A model generated the notes under the pieces. It ran no database searches and was not told the origin of the DNA. It saw only the letters and a program-made list of their open reading frames with translations. From Verticiella sediminum (GTDB lineage: Bacteria; Pseudomonadota; Gammaproteobacteria; Burkholderiales; Burkholderiaceae_B), in NCBI RefSeq assembly GCF_007558815.1, contig NZ_VLTJ01000001.1, positions 84,401 through 148,400 on the forward strand: DNA of 64,000 nucleotides, given 5' to 3'. Position 1 is the stretch's first letter, and every line of letters begins with the position of its first letter. Both the position numbers and the translations under genes were made by a program. Below, in pieces: positions 17,077 through 25,167 of this stretch.

Positions 17077-18273
17077 TCAGATGATGCGGTGGTGGAACAG
17101 CGCCTGGATCTCCAGGCCCGAGTAGCCCAGGCCCGCCAGCACCTCGGCCGTATGCTCCGACAGCCGGGGCGCGGGGCGGCGCTGCTCGATGCGGTAGTCC
17201 GAGAACTGGGCGAAGCGCGCCGGCGCGGCGACTTCCCGCCCGTCGACGAGCGGCAGCGCGGCCCACAGTCCGCGCTCGCGGTACTGCGCGAAGGCGCCGA
17301 TGTCGGCCATGTCCATCAGCGGCGCCGCAAAGAACCGCTCGCGCTGGGCCGCCTCGCCGACCTGCGCCTTCGTGAGGGTCGCCAGCGCCCTGTGCAGCCC
17401 GTCGATGAGGCCGCGCAACGGCGCCAGCGTCTGCCGGCCCACGCGCACGTCGGCCGGGTAGTTCGCCCAATCCACCTGTGCATGCGCGTGCGGCATGTCG
17501 CCGCGCCGGATCAGCCAGGCGGCCATGCGCTCGGTCATGCCGGCGAACGCTGCGAACGCGATCGTGAGCATCACGAAGCCGTCCTTGCAGGCGTACACCG
17601 AGGGCACCTGGATGCCCGGCACCGCCTGCCTGCCCTGGCCGCGCCGCGGCGGACTGTCGTTGGCCGTGGCGAAATACGGCAGCCCGAGCGCGCTCATCAT
17701 GGCCGCCGCCCGGGTGCTGACCTCCACGCGCTGGCCCGCACCGTCGCGCTCCCGGGCGGCCAACGCACCCAGGATGCCGACCGCGGCGTCCGCGCCGGCT
17801 TCCATCATGGGCTGCGGCACGGGCGCGAGCAGGGGCGGGCGGTCGCCGTCGCCCGTGTGAGCCGGCACACCCGTGGCCGCCCACAGCACCGGGTCGGTGC
17901 AGGCGTAGCCCCGCTTCGGGCCGGCGGCGGAGAAACCGCGCAACACGCAGTGCAGCAGCCGGTCGTGCGCGGTACAGCGCGCCGGCGCCGGCTCGATCAG
18001 CACGTCGGCCCGTTCGATCAGGGCCGCCGCGATGTCCAGGCCGTCGCCGCTGTCCAGGTCCAGGGTGATGCCGCGCTTGTTGCGGTTCATGCCCGCCCAG
18101 GTCAGGCTGTGCTCTAGGCCGGGCCGGTCATCCAGAAACGGGCCCAGCCGCCGGCCCGGCGCACCGCCGGGCGGCTCGATCACGAGCACGTCGGCTCCGA
18201 GGTCCGCCAGTACCTGTCCGGCCAGCATCGAATGCGGGCAGGAGACTTCGATCACCGAAAGACCTGCAAGCAT
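17077..18273 (-). CDS. CaiB/BaiF family CoA-transferase (second of a tandem pair)
   Basis: This is a 398-residue class III CoA-transferase homologue, first gene of the leftward operon. It shows LSVIEVSCPHSMLAGQVLADLGADVLVIEPPGG, NRNKRGITLDLDSGDG and RADVLIEPAPA. The expected catalytic aspartate region is EAGADAAVGILGALAARERDG (E159 or D162). The central stretch around residues 95-125 is shorter than usual (RCTAHDRLLHCVLRGFSAAGP), so activity alone is less certain than for its neighbour. Family knowledge: some CaiB enzymes such as BbsEF work as two-subunit enzymes, so a heteromer with the next gene is plausible. The ATG at 18273 faces the AT-rich divergent promoter. Confidence 0.85.
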   Translation of the reverse strand: MLAGLSVIEVSCPHSMLAGQVLADLGADVLVIEPPGGAPGRRLGPFLDDRPGLEHSLTWAGMNRNKRGITLDLDSGDGLDIAAALIERADVLIEPAPARCTAHDRLLHCVLRGFSAAGPKRGYACTDPVLWAATGVPAHTGDGDRPPLLAPVPQPMMEAGADAAVGILGALAARERDGAGQRVEVSTRAAAMMSALGLPYFATANDSPPRRGQGRQAVPGIQVPSVYACKDGFVMLTIAFAAFAGMTERMAAWLIRRGDMPHAHAQVDWANYPADVRVGRQTLAPLRGLIDGLHRALATLTKAQVGEAAQRERFFAAPLMDMADIGAFAQYRERGLWAALPLVDGREVAAPARFAQFSDYRIEQRRPAPRLSEHTAEVLAGLGYSGLEIQALFHHRII

Positions 18274-18289
18274 GGGGGAGCCTCTTAAA

Positions 18290-18305
18290 CTTACTGATTA
18301 ACAAA
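18290..18305. promoter_or_regulatory. Operator-like palindrome, copy A
   Basis: CTTACTGATTAACAAA, 17 bases upstream of the CoA-transferase ATG. It matches copies B and C in this gap (consensus TTTRCTGNNCAGYAAA, arms of 7 bases around a 2-base centre). Its position over the likely leftward promoter suits a repressor site. TetR binding is inferred. Confidence 0.6.
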
Positions 18306-18352
18306 ATAATAAATTAAAGAGGCCAGGGTCATGCATCCGAACATACCCTGAG

Positions 18353-18375
18353 CACGAGGGTTCTATCCCCTCGTG
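18353..18375. promoter_or_regulatory. Hairpin in the divergent promoter region
   Basis: CACGAGGG (18353-18360) pairs perfectly with CCCTCGTG (18368-18375) around a 7-base loop. An outer ACCCT (18345-18349) can also pair with AGGGT (18391-18395), giving a two-part structure midway between operators A and B. It could be a leader structure or a transcript end. Confidence 0.4.
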
Positions 18376-18412
18376 ACACCCTCGGGGATTAGGGTTCCTG
18401 CTTATATATTAT

Positions 18413-18428
18413 TTTTCTGACAAGTAAA
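18413..18428. promoter_or_regulatory. Operator-like palindrome, copy B
   Basis: TTTTCTGACAAGTAAA, the middle of three related palindromes, lying in a strongly AT-rich stretch (TTATATATTATTTTTC just upstream) that could contain promoter elements on either strand. Confidence 0.55.
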
Positions 18429-18480
18429 ATAATCGCCCACATCCCTGCCACATCCCGTCCGACTCGAATTCAAATATTGG

Positions 18481-18496
18481 TTTACTGACCAGCAAA
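18481..18496. promoter_or_regulatory. Operator-like palindrome, copy C
   Basis: TTTACTGACCAGCAAA is the best copy: arms TTTACTG and CAGCAAA differ from perfect dyad symmetry at one position. It is followed directly by TATAAA (18497-18502), a plausible -10 for the binding-protein gene, so a protein bound here would block the promoter. Confidence 0.62.
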
Positions 18497-18528
18497 TATA
18501 AATGCCCGAGCAGGGCGAGGAGATGCGC

Positions 18529-20076
18529 ATGCAACGTCCCATGAGGCCGCAGCACCGGCGGCCGTTTCAGGTGCTGTCCGGAGCGCTGATCACGGCCCTG
18601 CTGTGCGGCCCGCTGCTCGCCGCCGAACCCAAGCGCGGCGGCACGCTGGACGTCGGCCTGGCCCAGGACCCGCTCGTCATCGATCCGATCCGCACCGGCA
18701 GCTTCACCGAGCGGCAGTTCGCCACGCCGGTGTACGAATCGCTGTTTCGCATCGACGAGCAGGGCGCAACGGTACCCTTCCTCGCGCAAAGCCATACCTC
18801 CAGCGACGACCTCGCCACCTGGCGCATCGAGTTGCGCGAGGGCATCCGGTTCCACGACGGCACCGCGCTGGATGCCGAGGCCGTCGTGGCCAACCTGGAG
18901 CGCACGCGCGATCCGGCCAACCGCTGCCGCTGCCTGAACCAGGCGCAGGAGATCGCGTCGGTCAAAGCGGTGGACCCGCACACGGTGGAGATCGTGCTCA
19001 AGGACGGCAACGCCGCGCTGCCCACCATGCTGGCCGACGCCATCGGCGTGATGGTCTCGCCCACGGCCTTCAAGGCCTCGCCCGAAACCATCGGCACCCA
19101 TCCGGTCGGCACCGGCCCCTTCAAGTTCGTCGAATGGGTGCGCGGCAGCCGTTTCGTGGCCGAGCGCAATCCCGACTACTGGCAGCAGGGCAAGCCCTAC
19201 CTCGATCGCATCGTGCTGCGCGGCATCCAGAACGTCGTCACCAACGAAGCCACGTTCCAGTCGGGGCAGACGGACATGATCTTCCAGCCGTCGCACCGCT
19301 TCTCGGCGCTGATGAAGAAGAACCCCAAGGCCGTGGTACTGCAGCCGGCCGGCATGGGCACCGACGGCATCTACATGAATACCAAGGCGCCGCCTTTCGA
19401 CGATGTGCGCGTGCGCCGGGCCGTGGCCTACGCCATGGATCGCGAACTGCTGCGCAAGACCCTGAGCTTCGACATTCCCACCCTGGCTTACAGCCCGTTC
19501 GGCGCGGGCCTGCCGGTGGCGCAGCCCACGGAGGTCTATCCGGAGTTCGACCTCGCCAAGGCCAAAGCCCTGGTCGCCGAGTACGGCAAACCGGTCCGCT
19601 TCGAGTTCCAGGTGAACAACACACCCAACAATCTGCAGTTCGCGCAATCGCTGCAGAACATGTGGAAGGCCGCCGGCATCGAGGCTCGGATCCAGCCGCT
19701 GGACCAGAACCGGCTGGTGCAGAACATGACGTCCAAGACCTTCGTCGCCTCGTACTTCCGCTGGACCGGACGCGCCGATCCTCATCTGAATGCCTATACG
19801 TTCCTGCACTCGAAGTACGCGGACGAAGTCCCCAACTCGAACTACGTCGGCTACGGGAACCCCAAGGTCGACGAACTGCTGGATCGCGGCCGCCAGGAAG
19901 CCGACCCGGCCAAGCGGCGCGAGATCTACGCCGAGATGGCGCGCGTGCTGGCGCAGGACGTGCCCATCGCCTATCTCTTCAACGTTTCCGACGCCATCGT
20001 GACCTCGCCGACGGTGCACGGCATCGATGTGGTGCCCGACGGGCTGGTGTATTTCGACAGTGTCTGGAAGGAGTGA
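18529..20076 (+). CDS. ABC transporter substrate-binding protein, family 5 (Dpp/Opp type)
   Basis: This is a 515-residue periplasmic solute receptor of the peptide/nickel/opine family. A Sec signal peptide ends near LLCGPLLAAEP. The family order is normal: KRGGTLDVGLAQDP, GIRFHDGTALDAEAVV, GTHPVGTGPFKFVEWVRG, FDDVRVRRAVAYAMDRELL, FDLAKAKALVAEYG, MWKAAGIEARIQP, then YGNPKVDELLDRGRQEADPAKRREIYAEMARVLAQDVPIAYLF. The ATG at 18529 is 6 bases after GAGGAG; earlier ATGs at 18502 and 18523 lack such spacing. It is first in a five-gene importer operon facing two CoA-transferases, so it probably binds their acid substrate or a precursor. Confidence 0.92.
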   Translation: MQRPMRPQHRRPFQVLSGALITALLCGPLLAAEPKRGGTLDVGLAQDPLVIDPIRTGSFTERQFATPVYESLFRIDEQGATVPFLAQSHTSSDDLATWRIELREGIRFHDGTALDAEAVVANLERTRDPANRCRCLNQAQEIASVKAVDPHTVEIVLKDGNAALPTMLADAIGVMVSPTAFKASPETIGTHPVGTGPFKFVEWVRGSRFVAERNPDYWQQGKPYLDRIVLRGIQNVVTNEATFQSGQTDMIFQPSHRFSALMKKNPKAVVLQPAGMGTDGIYMNTKAPPFDDVRVRRAVAYAMDRELLRKTLSFDIPTLAYSPFGAGLPVAQPTEVYPEFDLAKAKALVAEYGKPVRFEFQVNNTPNNLQFAQSLQNMWKAAGIEARIQPLDQNRLVQNMTSKTFVASYFRWTGRADPHLNAYTFLHSKYADEVPNSNYVGYGNPKVDELLDRGRQEADPAKRREIYAEMARVLAQDVPIAYLFNVSDAIVTSPTVHGIDVVPDGLVYFDSVWKE

Positions 20077-20132
20077 GCGAGGATGAAACGGCCCCCACGC
20101 TCACTGCGTTCGCCGCCGGACAGAGGCTGAAA

Positions 20133-21089
20133 ATGCCCGGCCGCCGCTTCCTACGGATGGTGCTGGGCGTTGCGGGTACGCTGTTCGCGGTTTCCGTGAT
20201 CAGCTTCCTGCTGGTCGCCCTGCTGCCGGGCGATCTGGCCACGATGATCCTGGCCGACGCCGCCACGCCCGAGCGGGTGGCGGCGCTGCGCACGGAGCTT
20301 GGCCTGGACAAGCCCCTGCCCGAACGCTACCTGCACTGGCTCGGCAATGTGCTGCGGGGCGACTTCGGCCACTCGGTGCATTCCGGCGAATCCACCTTCG
20401 ACGTGATCCTGTCGCGCCTGCCCGTCACGCTGGAGCTGCTCGTCCTGACCCAGATCGTCGCGCTCGCGATCGCCGTTCCGCTCGGCATCTGGAGCGCCTA
20501 CCGGCGCGGCAGCGCGTTCGATGCCGTCACCCTCAGCGGCTCGCTGGCGCTGCTGTCGCTGCCGTCCTTCGTGATCGGCCTGGTGCTGATCTATGTCTTC
20601 GCCATGTACCTGCAGTGGCTGCCGGCGACGGGCTATGTGCCGCTGCGCGACGGTGTCTGGGCCAACCTGCGCGGCTTCATCCTGCCGGTGCTCTCGCTGG
20701 CCCTCATCGAGGTGCCGGTCTACCTGCGCCTGTTGCGCAGCGAGATGATCGGCACCCTGCAGCAGAACTTCATCGCGCTGGCGCGCGGCATGGGCCTGCC
20801 GACCTGGCGCATCCTGCTCGAGAACGCGCTGCGGCCCTCGTCGCTCAACCTGATCACGGTGGTCGGCATCAACATGGGGCGGCTCATGGGCGGCGCCATC
20901 ATCATCGAGAGCATGTTCGCCCTGCCCGGACTGGGCCAGTTGCTGGTCGAATCGATCTACCAGCAGGAGTTCCTGATGATGCAGGGCATCGTGCTGTTCG
21001 TCGCCATCATGTTCATCGCCATCAACCTGCTGACCGATCTGGTCTACGTGATCGTCGATCCGCGCCTGATGCGCGGCCGGGAAGCCTAG
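20133..21089 (+). CDS. ABC transporter permease, DppB type
   Basis: This is a 318-residue inner-membrane permease with six predicted membrane segments. The first is VLGVAGTLFAVSVISFLLVALLPGD; the EAA-like coupling loop is FIALARGMGLPTWRILLENALRPSSLNLITVVGINMGRLMGG, and the C-terminal signature is IIIESMFALPGLGQLLVESIYQQEFLMMQGIVLFVAIMF followed by DLVYVIVDPRL. The ATG at 20133 has AGAGG 7 bases upstream; a GTG overlapping the previous stop is possible but its AAGGA is directly adjacent and too close. It is separated from the second permease by a 167-base gap that holds a dispersed repeat. Confidence 0.92.
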   Translation: MPGRRFLRMVLGVAGTLFAVSVISFLLVALLPGDLATMILADAATPERVAALRTELGLDKPLPERYLHWLGNVLRGDFGHSVHSGESTFDVILSRLPVTLELLVLTQIVALAIAVPLGIWSAYRRGSAFDAVTLSGSLALLSLPSFVIGLVLIYVFAMYLQWLPATGYVPLRDGVWANLRGFILPVLSLALIEVPVYLRLLRSEMIGTLQQNFIALARGMGLPTWRILLENALRPSSLNLITVVGINMGRLMGGAIIIESMFALPGLGQLLVESIYQQEFLMMQGIVLFVAIMFIAINLLTDLVYVIVDPRLMRGREA

Positions 21090-21090
21090 G

Positions 21091-21200
21091 ATGAAACCCA
21101 CCCCCTACGCGCTGACGCGCGCGCCCTCCAGGAAACGCCGGGGCGCTCCAGCGGGCGGCCCTGGCGGGCCGGCAAAGCCGGCTCGGCGGTGCCCTGGATC
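21091..21200 (+). repeat. Dispersed intergenic repeat, copy R1
   Basis: It starts 2 bases after the DppB stop with ATGAAACCCACCCC, then CTACGCGCTGACGCGCGC, a GC-rich variable part, then CGGCAAAGCCGGCTC and GGTGCCCTGG. The same ordered blocks occur in inverse orientation at 42301-42426 (R2), and the first half occurs at 48466-48522 (R3). CCGGCAAAGCCGG can fold into a hairpin. It has no coding function; a REP/MITE-like element is likely. It splits two cognate permease genes. Confidence 0.7.
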
Positions 21201-21256
21201 GCACCGTCGCCGTTTCAGGCGTCGTGCAAGACGCGCCGCGTCATGGAGGCACTGAC

Positions 21257-22069
21257 GTGAGAAAAGCCTGGGGTACCCGCATCGCGCTCGCCTGGCTGGC
21301 GCTGGTCTGTGTCGCCACGCTGGCCGCGGCCTGGCTGCCGCTGGCCGACCCGCAGTATCAGAGCCTGACCGACATGCTGGCCTCGCCCAGCGCGGCGCAC
21401 TGGTTCGGCGCCGACTCGCTCGGGCGCGACGTGCTCTCGCGCACGGTGCACGGCCTGCGCGTGACGTGGGCGGTCAGCCTGGGCTCGGTGGCCATCGGGC
21501 TGTCGATCGGCAGCCTGCTCGGCATCTGCGCGGGCTATTTTCGGGGCTCGGTCGAGCGCATGGTGCTCACCGGCACCAACATCGTCCTGGCCTTCCCGCC
21601 GCTGGTGCTCATCATCGCCATGGTCGCCTATCCGGGCCAGCCCCTGCTCAAGGTAGTCCTGGCCCTGGGCATCGTCTTCATCCCGTCGTTCGCGCGGATC
21701 GCCCGCGCCAACACGCTGCGCTACGCCGAGCAGGAGTTCATCACGGCGGCCCGCGCCGCGGGCATGTCGGACGGCCGCCTGATCCTGCGCGAGCTGCTGC
21801 CCAACCTGGTCCCCGCCCTGCTCGCGTACTCGCTGCTGGTGCTCGCGGTCGCCGCCGTGGCCGAGGCCGGGCTGAGCTTTCTCGGCCTGGGCATTCCGCC
21901 GCCCACCCCCAGCCTGGGCACCATGATGTCCGCCGAGCAGGCCACCGTGATGCTGGCGCCGCACGCGGTGTTCTTCCCGGCCGGCGTGCTGTTCCTGACG
22001 ATCTACGCCCTCAACCGCCTGGGCGACGCCCTGCAGCGGCGCATCGACGGGCGCGGGAGCGCGGCATGA
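21257..22069 (+). CDS. ABC transporter permease, DppC type
   Basis: This is a 270-residue permease with about six membrane segments: IALAWLALVCVATLAAAWLPL, VSLGSVAIGLSIGSLLGICAGYF, NIVLAFPPLVLIIAMVAY and onwards. The DppC hallmarks are HWFGADSLGRDVLSRTVHGLRVT and the coupling loop LRYAEQEFITAARAAGMSDGRLILRELLPNLVPALLAY, ending with AEAGLSFLGLGIPPPTPSLGTM. The start is the GTG at 21257, because GGAGG lies 7 bases upstream; an in-frame GTG at 21224 has none. The stop overlaps the next ATG (ATGA). Confidence 0.9.
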   Translation: MRKAWGTRIALAWLALVCVATLAAAWLPLADPQYQSLTDMLASPSAAHWFGADSLGRDVLSRTVHGLRVTWAVSLGSVAIGLSIGSLLGICAGYFRGSVERMVLTGTNIVLAFPPLVLIIAMVAYPGQPLLKVVLALGIVFIPSFARIARANTLRYAEQEFITAARAAGMSDGRLILRELLPNLVPALLAYSLLVLAVAAVAEAGLSFLGLGIPPPTPSLGTMMSAEQATVMLAPHAVFFPAGVLFLTIYALNRLGDALQRRIDGRGSAA

Positions 22070-23043
22070 CGAGCACCCCGCACCCCCTGCTGGACGTGCG
22101 CGACCTGGTGACCTGCTTTCGCCTGCCGCAGGGCGAACTGCGGGCGGTGGACGGCGTGTCGTTCACCCTGGCGCCGGGCCGCACGCTGGGCATCGTCGGC
22201 GAATCCGGTTCGGGCAAGTCGGTGCTGGCGCGCAGCATCATCGGCCTGCTCTCGGGGGCGGCCCTGGGCCGGCTGGCGGGCGAAGTGCGTTTCGCCGGCG
22301 AGGATCTGCGCGCCGCCTCCGAGCGGCGCATGCGGCAGATCCGCGGACGCGAGATCGCGATGATCTTCCAGGACCCCATGACCTCGCTCAATCCGGTCAT
22401 GACCGTGGGCCGGCAGATCGCCCAGGTGCTGCGCCAGCATACCGATCTCGCGGAGAAAGCGGCGCGCGCCCGCGCCGTCGAACTGCTCGCCGAAGTCGGC
22501 ATCCCCGATCCGGCCCAGCGCGCCGAGGAATATGCCTACCGGATGTCGGGCGGGATGCGCCAGCGCGTGGTGATCGCGATCGCGCTCGCCTGCAATCCGC
22601 GCCTGCTGATCGCCGACGAGCCGACCACCGCGTTGGACGTCACCGTGCAGGCGCAGATCCTGGACCTCCTGCGCCGGCTGCAGGATCGCCACGACATGGC
22701 GCTCATCCTGATCACCCACAACCTGGGCGTGGTGGCCGAGATGTGCGACGAAGTGGGGGTGATGTACGCCGGCCGTCTGGTCGAGCGGGCCGGCACTGCC
22801 GCCGTGCTGCACGCCCCGCGCATGCGCTACACCGAGGCGCTGCTGCACTCGGCGCCGCGCCTGGACAGCACGCCCCATGCGCGCCTGCCCGTCATCCCGG
22901 GTGCGCCGCCCGACCTCATGCGGCCGATCCCGGGCTGCGCCTTCGCGCCGCGCTGCGCGCACGCCAGCGCACAGTGCCGCGAGCACGCCCCGGCGCTGAG
23001 CGGCGCGGCCGCGCATGTCCATGCCTGTTGGCACCCCGCCTGA
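22066..23043 (+). CDS. ABC transporter ATP-binding protein, DppD type
   Basis: This 325-residue ATPase has Walker [10 protein letters not shown]-loop [16 protein letters not shown], signature MSGGMRQRV, Walker [13 protein letters not shown] and H-loop [25 protein letters not shown]. The C-terminal oligopeptide-transporter extension carries the cysteine cluster [17 protein letters not shown] plus a final C in HACWHPA; in some DppD proteins such cysteines bind an iron-sulphur cluster. It is translationally coupled to the permease by ATGA and ends 9 bases before the partner ATPase. Confidence 0.92.
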   Translation: MTSTPHPLLDVRDLVTCFRLPQGELRAVDGVSFTLAPGRTLGIVGESGSGKSVLARSIIGLLSGAALGRLAGEVRFAGEDLRAASERRMRQIRGREIAMIFQDPMTSLNPVMTVGRQIAQVLRQHTDLAEKAARARAVELLAEVGIPDPAQRAEEYAYRMSGGMRQRVVIAIALACNPRLLIADEPTTALDVTVQAQILDLLRRLQDRHDMALILITHNLGVVAEMCDEVGVMYAGRLVERAGTAAVLHAPRMRYTEALLHSAPRLDSTPHARLPVIPGAPPDLMRPIPGCAFAPRCAHASAQCREHAPALSGAAAHVHACWHPA

Positions 23044-23052
23044 GGACCCGCC

Positions 23053-24132
23053 ATGACGCTTGCCTGCCTATCGCCCGAGACCGGGCCGCTGCTCGAGGTG
23101 CGCCACATCGTGAAGACCTACCCGGCGCGTGGCGCACGCCGCGTGCAGGCAGTCTCCGACGTCTCCTTCGACCTTGCCCGCGGCGAAACCCTGGGCATCG
23201 TCGGCGAATCGGGCTCGGGCAAGTCCACGCTCGCCCGGGCCCTGCTCGCCCTGCCCCATCCGGACAGCGGCAGCGTGAGCCTGGCGGGCAGCCCCGTGCT
23301 GGCGGTGGGCAAGGCGCACCTGCGCGAGCTGCGCCGCCAGATGCAGATGGTGTTCCAGGACCCGCTGTCCTCGCTCAACCCGGCGCAGCGCGTCTTCGAC
23401 ATCGTCGAAATGCCGCTGGTGGCCGTGGGTGGATACACCCGGCCCGAAAGACGCCGCCTGGCCGGCGAGGCGCTGGCCAGCGTCGGCCTCGATCCGGCGC
23501 GCTTCGGCCAGCGCAAACCCTATGAAATCTCGGGCGGCCAGTGCCAGCGCGTGAGCATCGCGCGGGCGCTGGTGCTGGACCCGCGCCTGCTCGTGTGCGA
23601 CGAGCCGGTCTCGGCCCTGGATGTCTCGGTGCAGGCGCAGGTGCTGAACCTGCTGGAGGACATCAAGGACGCCCGCGCCCTCACCCTGCTCTTCATTTCG
23701 CACGACCTCAGCGTGGTGCGCGGCATCAGCGACCGGGTGATGGTGATGTATCTGGGCAAGGTGTGCGAGATCGCGCCCACCCAGGCCTTGTATGCCAACC
23801 CGCGGCACCCCTATACCGCCACCCTGCTAGACGCCGTGCCCACCCTGGAGCCCAGCCGGCGCTCGCCCTCCCGCCCCATGGTGCGCGGCGAGACGCCCTC
23901 GCCGCTGAACATGCCCTCGGGCTGTCGCTTTCGCACGCGCTGCCCGCGGGCGGAGGCGCGCTGCGCCGCCGAAGAACCGCCCTTGCGCGCGCTCGCCGAC
24001 GGTGCGGCGCACCAAGTGGCTTGCCATTTCCCGCTGGCAGGACATGCCGGGGTGGCCGGCGACGCAAGCAGCGCACGCCGGCATGCAACCCTGCATGGCG
24101 CGGGTGCCGAGCTTCGCGTGGCGGCTTGCTGA
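23053..24132 (+). CDS. ABC transporter ATP-binding protein, DppF type
   Basis: This 359-residue second ATPase of the importer has Walker [11 protein letters not shown]-loop VFQDPLSSLNPAQRV, signature ISGGQCQRV, Walker B LLVCDEPVSALDVSVQAQVLNLL and H-loop FISHDLSVVRGISDRVMVMYLGKVCE. The oligopeptide C-terminal domain has NPRHPYTATLLDAVPTLEP and MPSGCRFRTRCPRAEARC. About 30 residues of low-complexity tail follow CHFPLAGHAG, suggesting an extended C-terminus. It is the last gene of the five-gene operon and ends convergently with the Bug receptor gene 10 bases away. Confidence 0.92.
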   Translation: MTLACLSPETGPLLEVRHIVKTYPARGARRVQAVSDVSFDLARGETLGIVGESGSGKSTLARALLALPHPDSGSVSLAGSPVLAVGKAHLRELRRQMQMVFQDPLSSLNPAQRVFDIVEMPLVAVGGYTRPERRRLAGEALASVGLDPARFGQRKPYEISGGQCQRVSIARALVLDPRLLVCDEPVSALDVSVQAQVLNLLEDIKDARALTLLFISHDLSVVRGISDRVMVMYLGKVCEIAPTQALYANPRHPYTATLLDAVPTLEPSRRSPSRPMVRGETPSPLNMPSGCRFRTRCPRAEARCAAEEPPLRALADGAAHQVACHFPLAGHAGVAGDASSARRHATLHGAGAELRVAAC

Positions 24133-24142
24133 GACCGCCCCC

Positions 24143-25126
24143 CTAATCGAGCTTGATGCCGCCGCGCTCCACCACCCTGCGGTTGCGCTCGAGTTCATCG
24201 GAAACGGTTTGCCGCATGGCGTCGGCACCGCTCTCGATTGCGTCAAAGCCCTGGTCTTGCAGCGCCTGCCGGAGTTCCGGTTTGCGCCCGACCGCGGCTA
24301 TCCCCTCGCGCAAGCGCGTGGCGGCTTGCGCGGGCACGTCGCGCGGCATCAGGAATCCCACCCACGAATGATAGGTGTAGCCCTCGAGCTGCGGCACGCC
24401 TGATTCGGCAAAACTCGGTACATCCGGCAGCTCCGCCCAACGCTGGCCCGTCGTGACCGTCAGCGCTTTCACACGGCCGGACTTCACGAACGGCACGACG
24501 GGTGCAGTCACGTAAAGCATGAGATCCACCTCGCCCGCGATCAGGGCGTGCATGGCCTGCGATTCGCCTTTGTAGGGAATGTGGCGCAATGCGATGCCCA
24601 GGGTCTGCGCCAGCTCCTCGCTGAACAGATGCAGGCTGGTTCCCACGCCGAACGAGGCGTAGTTGAGCTGTCCAGGGTGGGCTTTGGCATAGCTCACCAG
24701 CTCCGCCATGGTCGAGACCGGCAGGTCGGCGCGGGTTGCAACCACCCCGGTATTGCGCGCGACCATCCCCAGCATCTCGAAGTCGCGCAAAGGGTCGAAC
24801 CCCACGTCCTCGTCGACCACCGGGTTTACCGTGACGATGGAAGGCGATACCGCGATCAGCGTGTAACCGTCGCGAGGCGCCTGCAAGCCGGCGCGCACAC
24901 CGATTTTTCCGCTCGCACCGACCTTGTTCTCGACCACCACCGGCTGCCCGAAATACCCCTGGAGATGCTGGGCATACAGGCGGCTGACCCGGTCCAGGGG
25001 GCCACCTGGAGGCGTCGGAACGATCAGGGTCACAGGACGATCGGGATACACGGCCAGGGCCATGGACTTGGCGGCCAGACACATCGACAGCGCCGTACAG
25101 AAAAATACGCGAAAAGCACTTTTCAT
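24143..25126 (-). CDS. Bug/TctC-family tripartite tricarboxylate receptor (1)
   Basis: This is a 327-residue periplasmic binding protein. The signal peptide is at residues 1-25 (MKSAFRVFFCTALSMCLAAKSMALA). Family motifs are YPDRPVTLIVPTPPGGPLDRVSRL, GQPVVVENKVGASGKIGV, DGYTLIAVSPS, LRHIPYKGESQAMHALIAGEVDLML and RVKALTVTTGQRWAELPDVPSFAESG. These receptors bind carboxylates for TctAB membrane partners or signalling; no tctAB gene is in this window. The start at 25126 is 8 bases after GGAG. It is the last gene of the LysR-linked aldolase/amidohydrolase operon. Confidence 0.9.
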   Translation of the reverse strand: MKSAFRVFFCTALSMCLAAKSMALAVYPDRPVTLIVPTPPGGPLDRVSRLYAQHLQGYFGQPVVVENKVGASGKIGVRAGLQAPRDGYTLIAVSPSIVTVNPVVDEDVGFDPLRDFEMLGMVARNTGVVATRADLPVSTMAELVSYAKAHPGQLNYASFGVGTSLHLFSEELAQTLGIALRHIPYKGESQAMHALIAGEVDLMLYVTAPVVPFVKSGRVKALTVTTGQRWAELPDVPSFAESGVPQLEGYTYHSWVGFLMPRDVPAQAATRLREGIAAVGRKPELRQALQDQGFDAIESGADAMRQTVSDELERNRRVVERGGIKLD

Positions 25127-25167
25127 CCGCTGGCTCCAGCATCGGGAAGCGAGACCCGTCGGCATGG

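Noticed and set aside
21091..21256. Short gene starting at ATGAAACCC in the gap between the two permeases
   Set aside because: The ATG is part of the dispersed repeat R1, recurs in R2 and R3, and opens no conserved frame.
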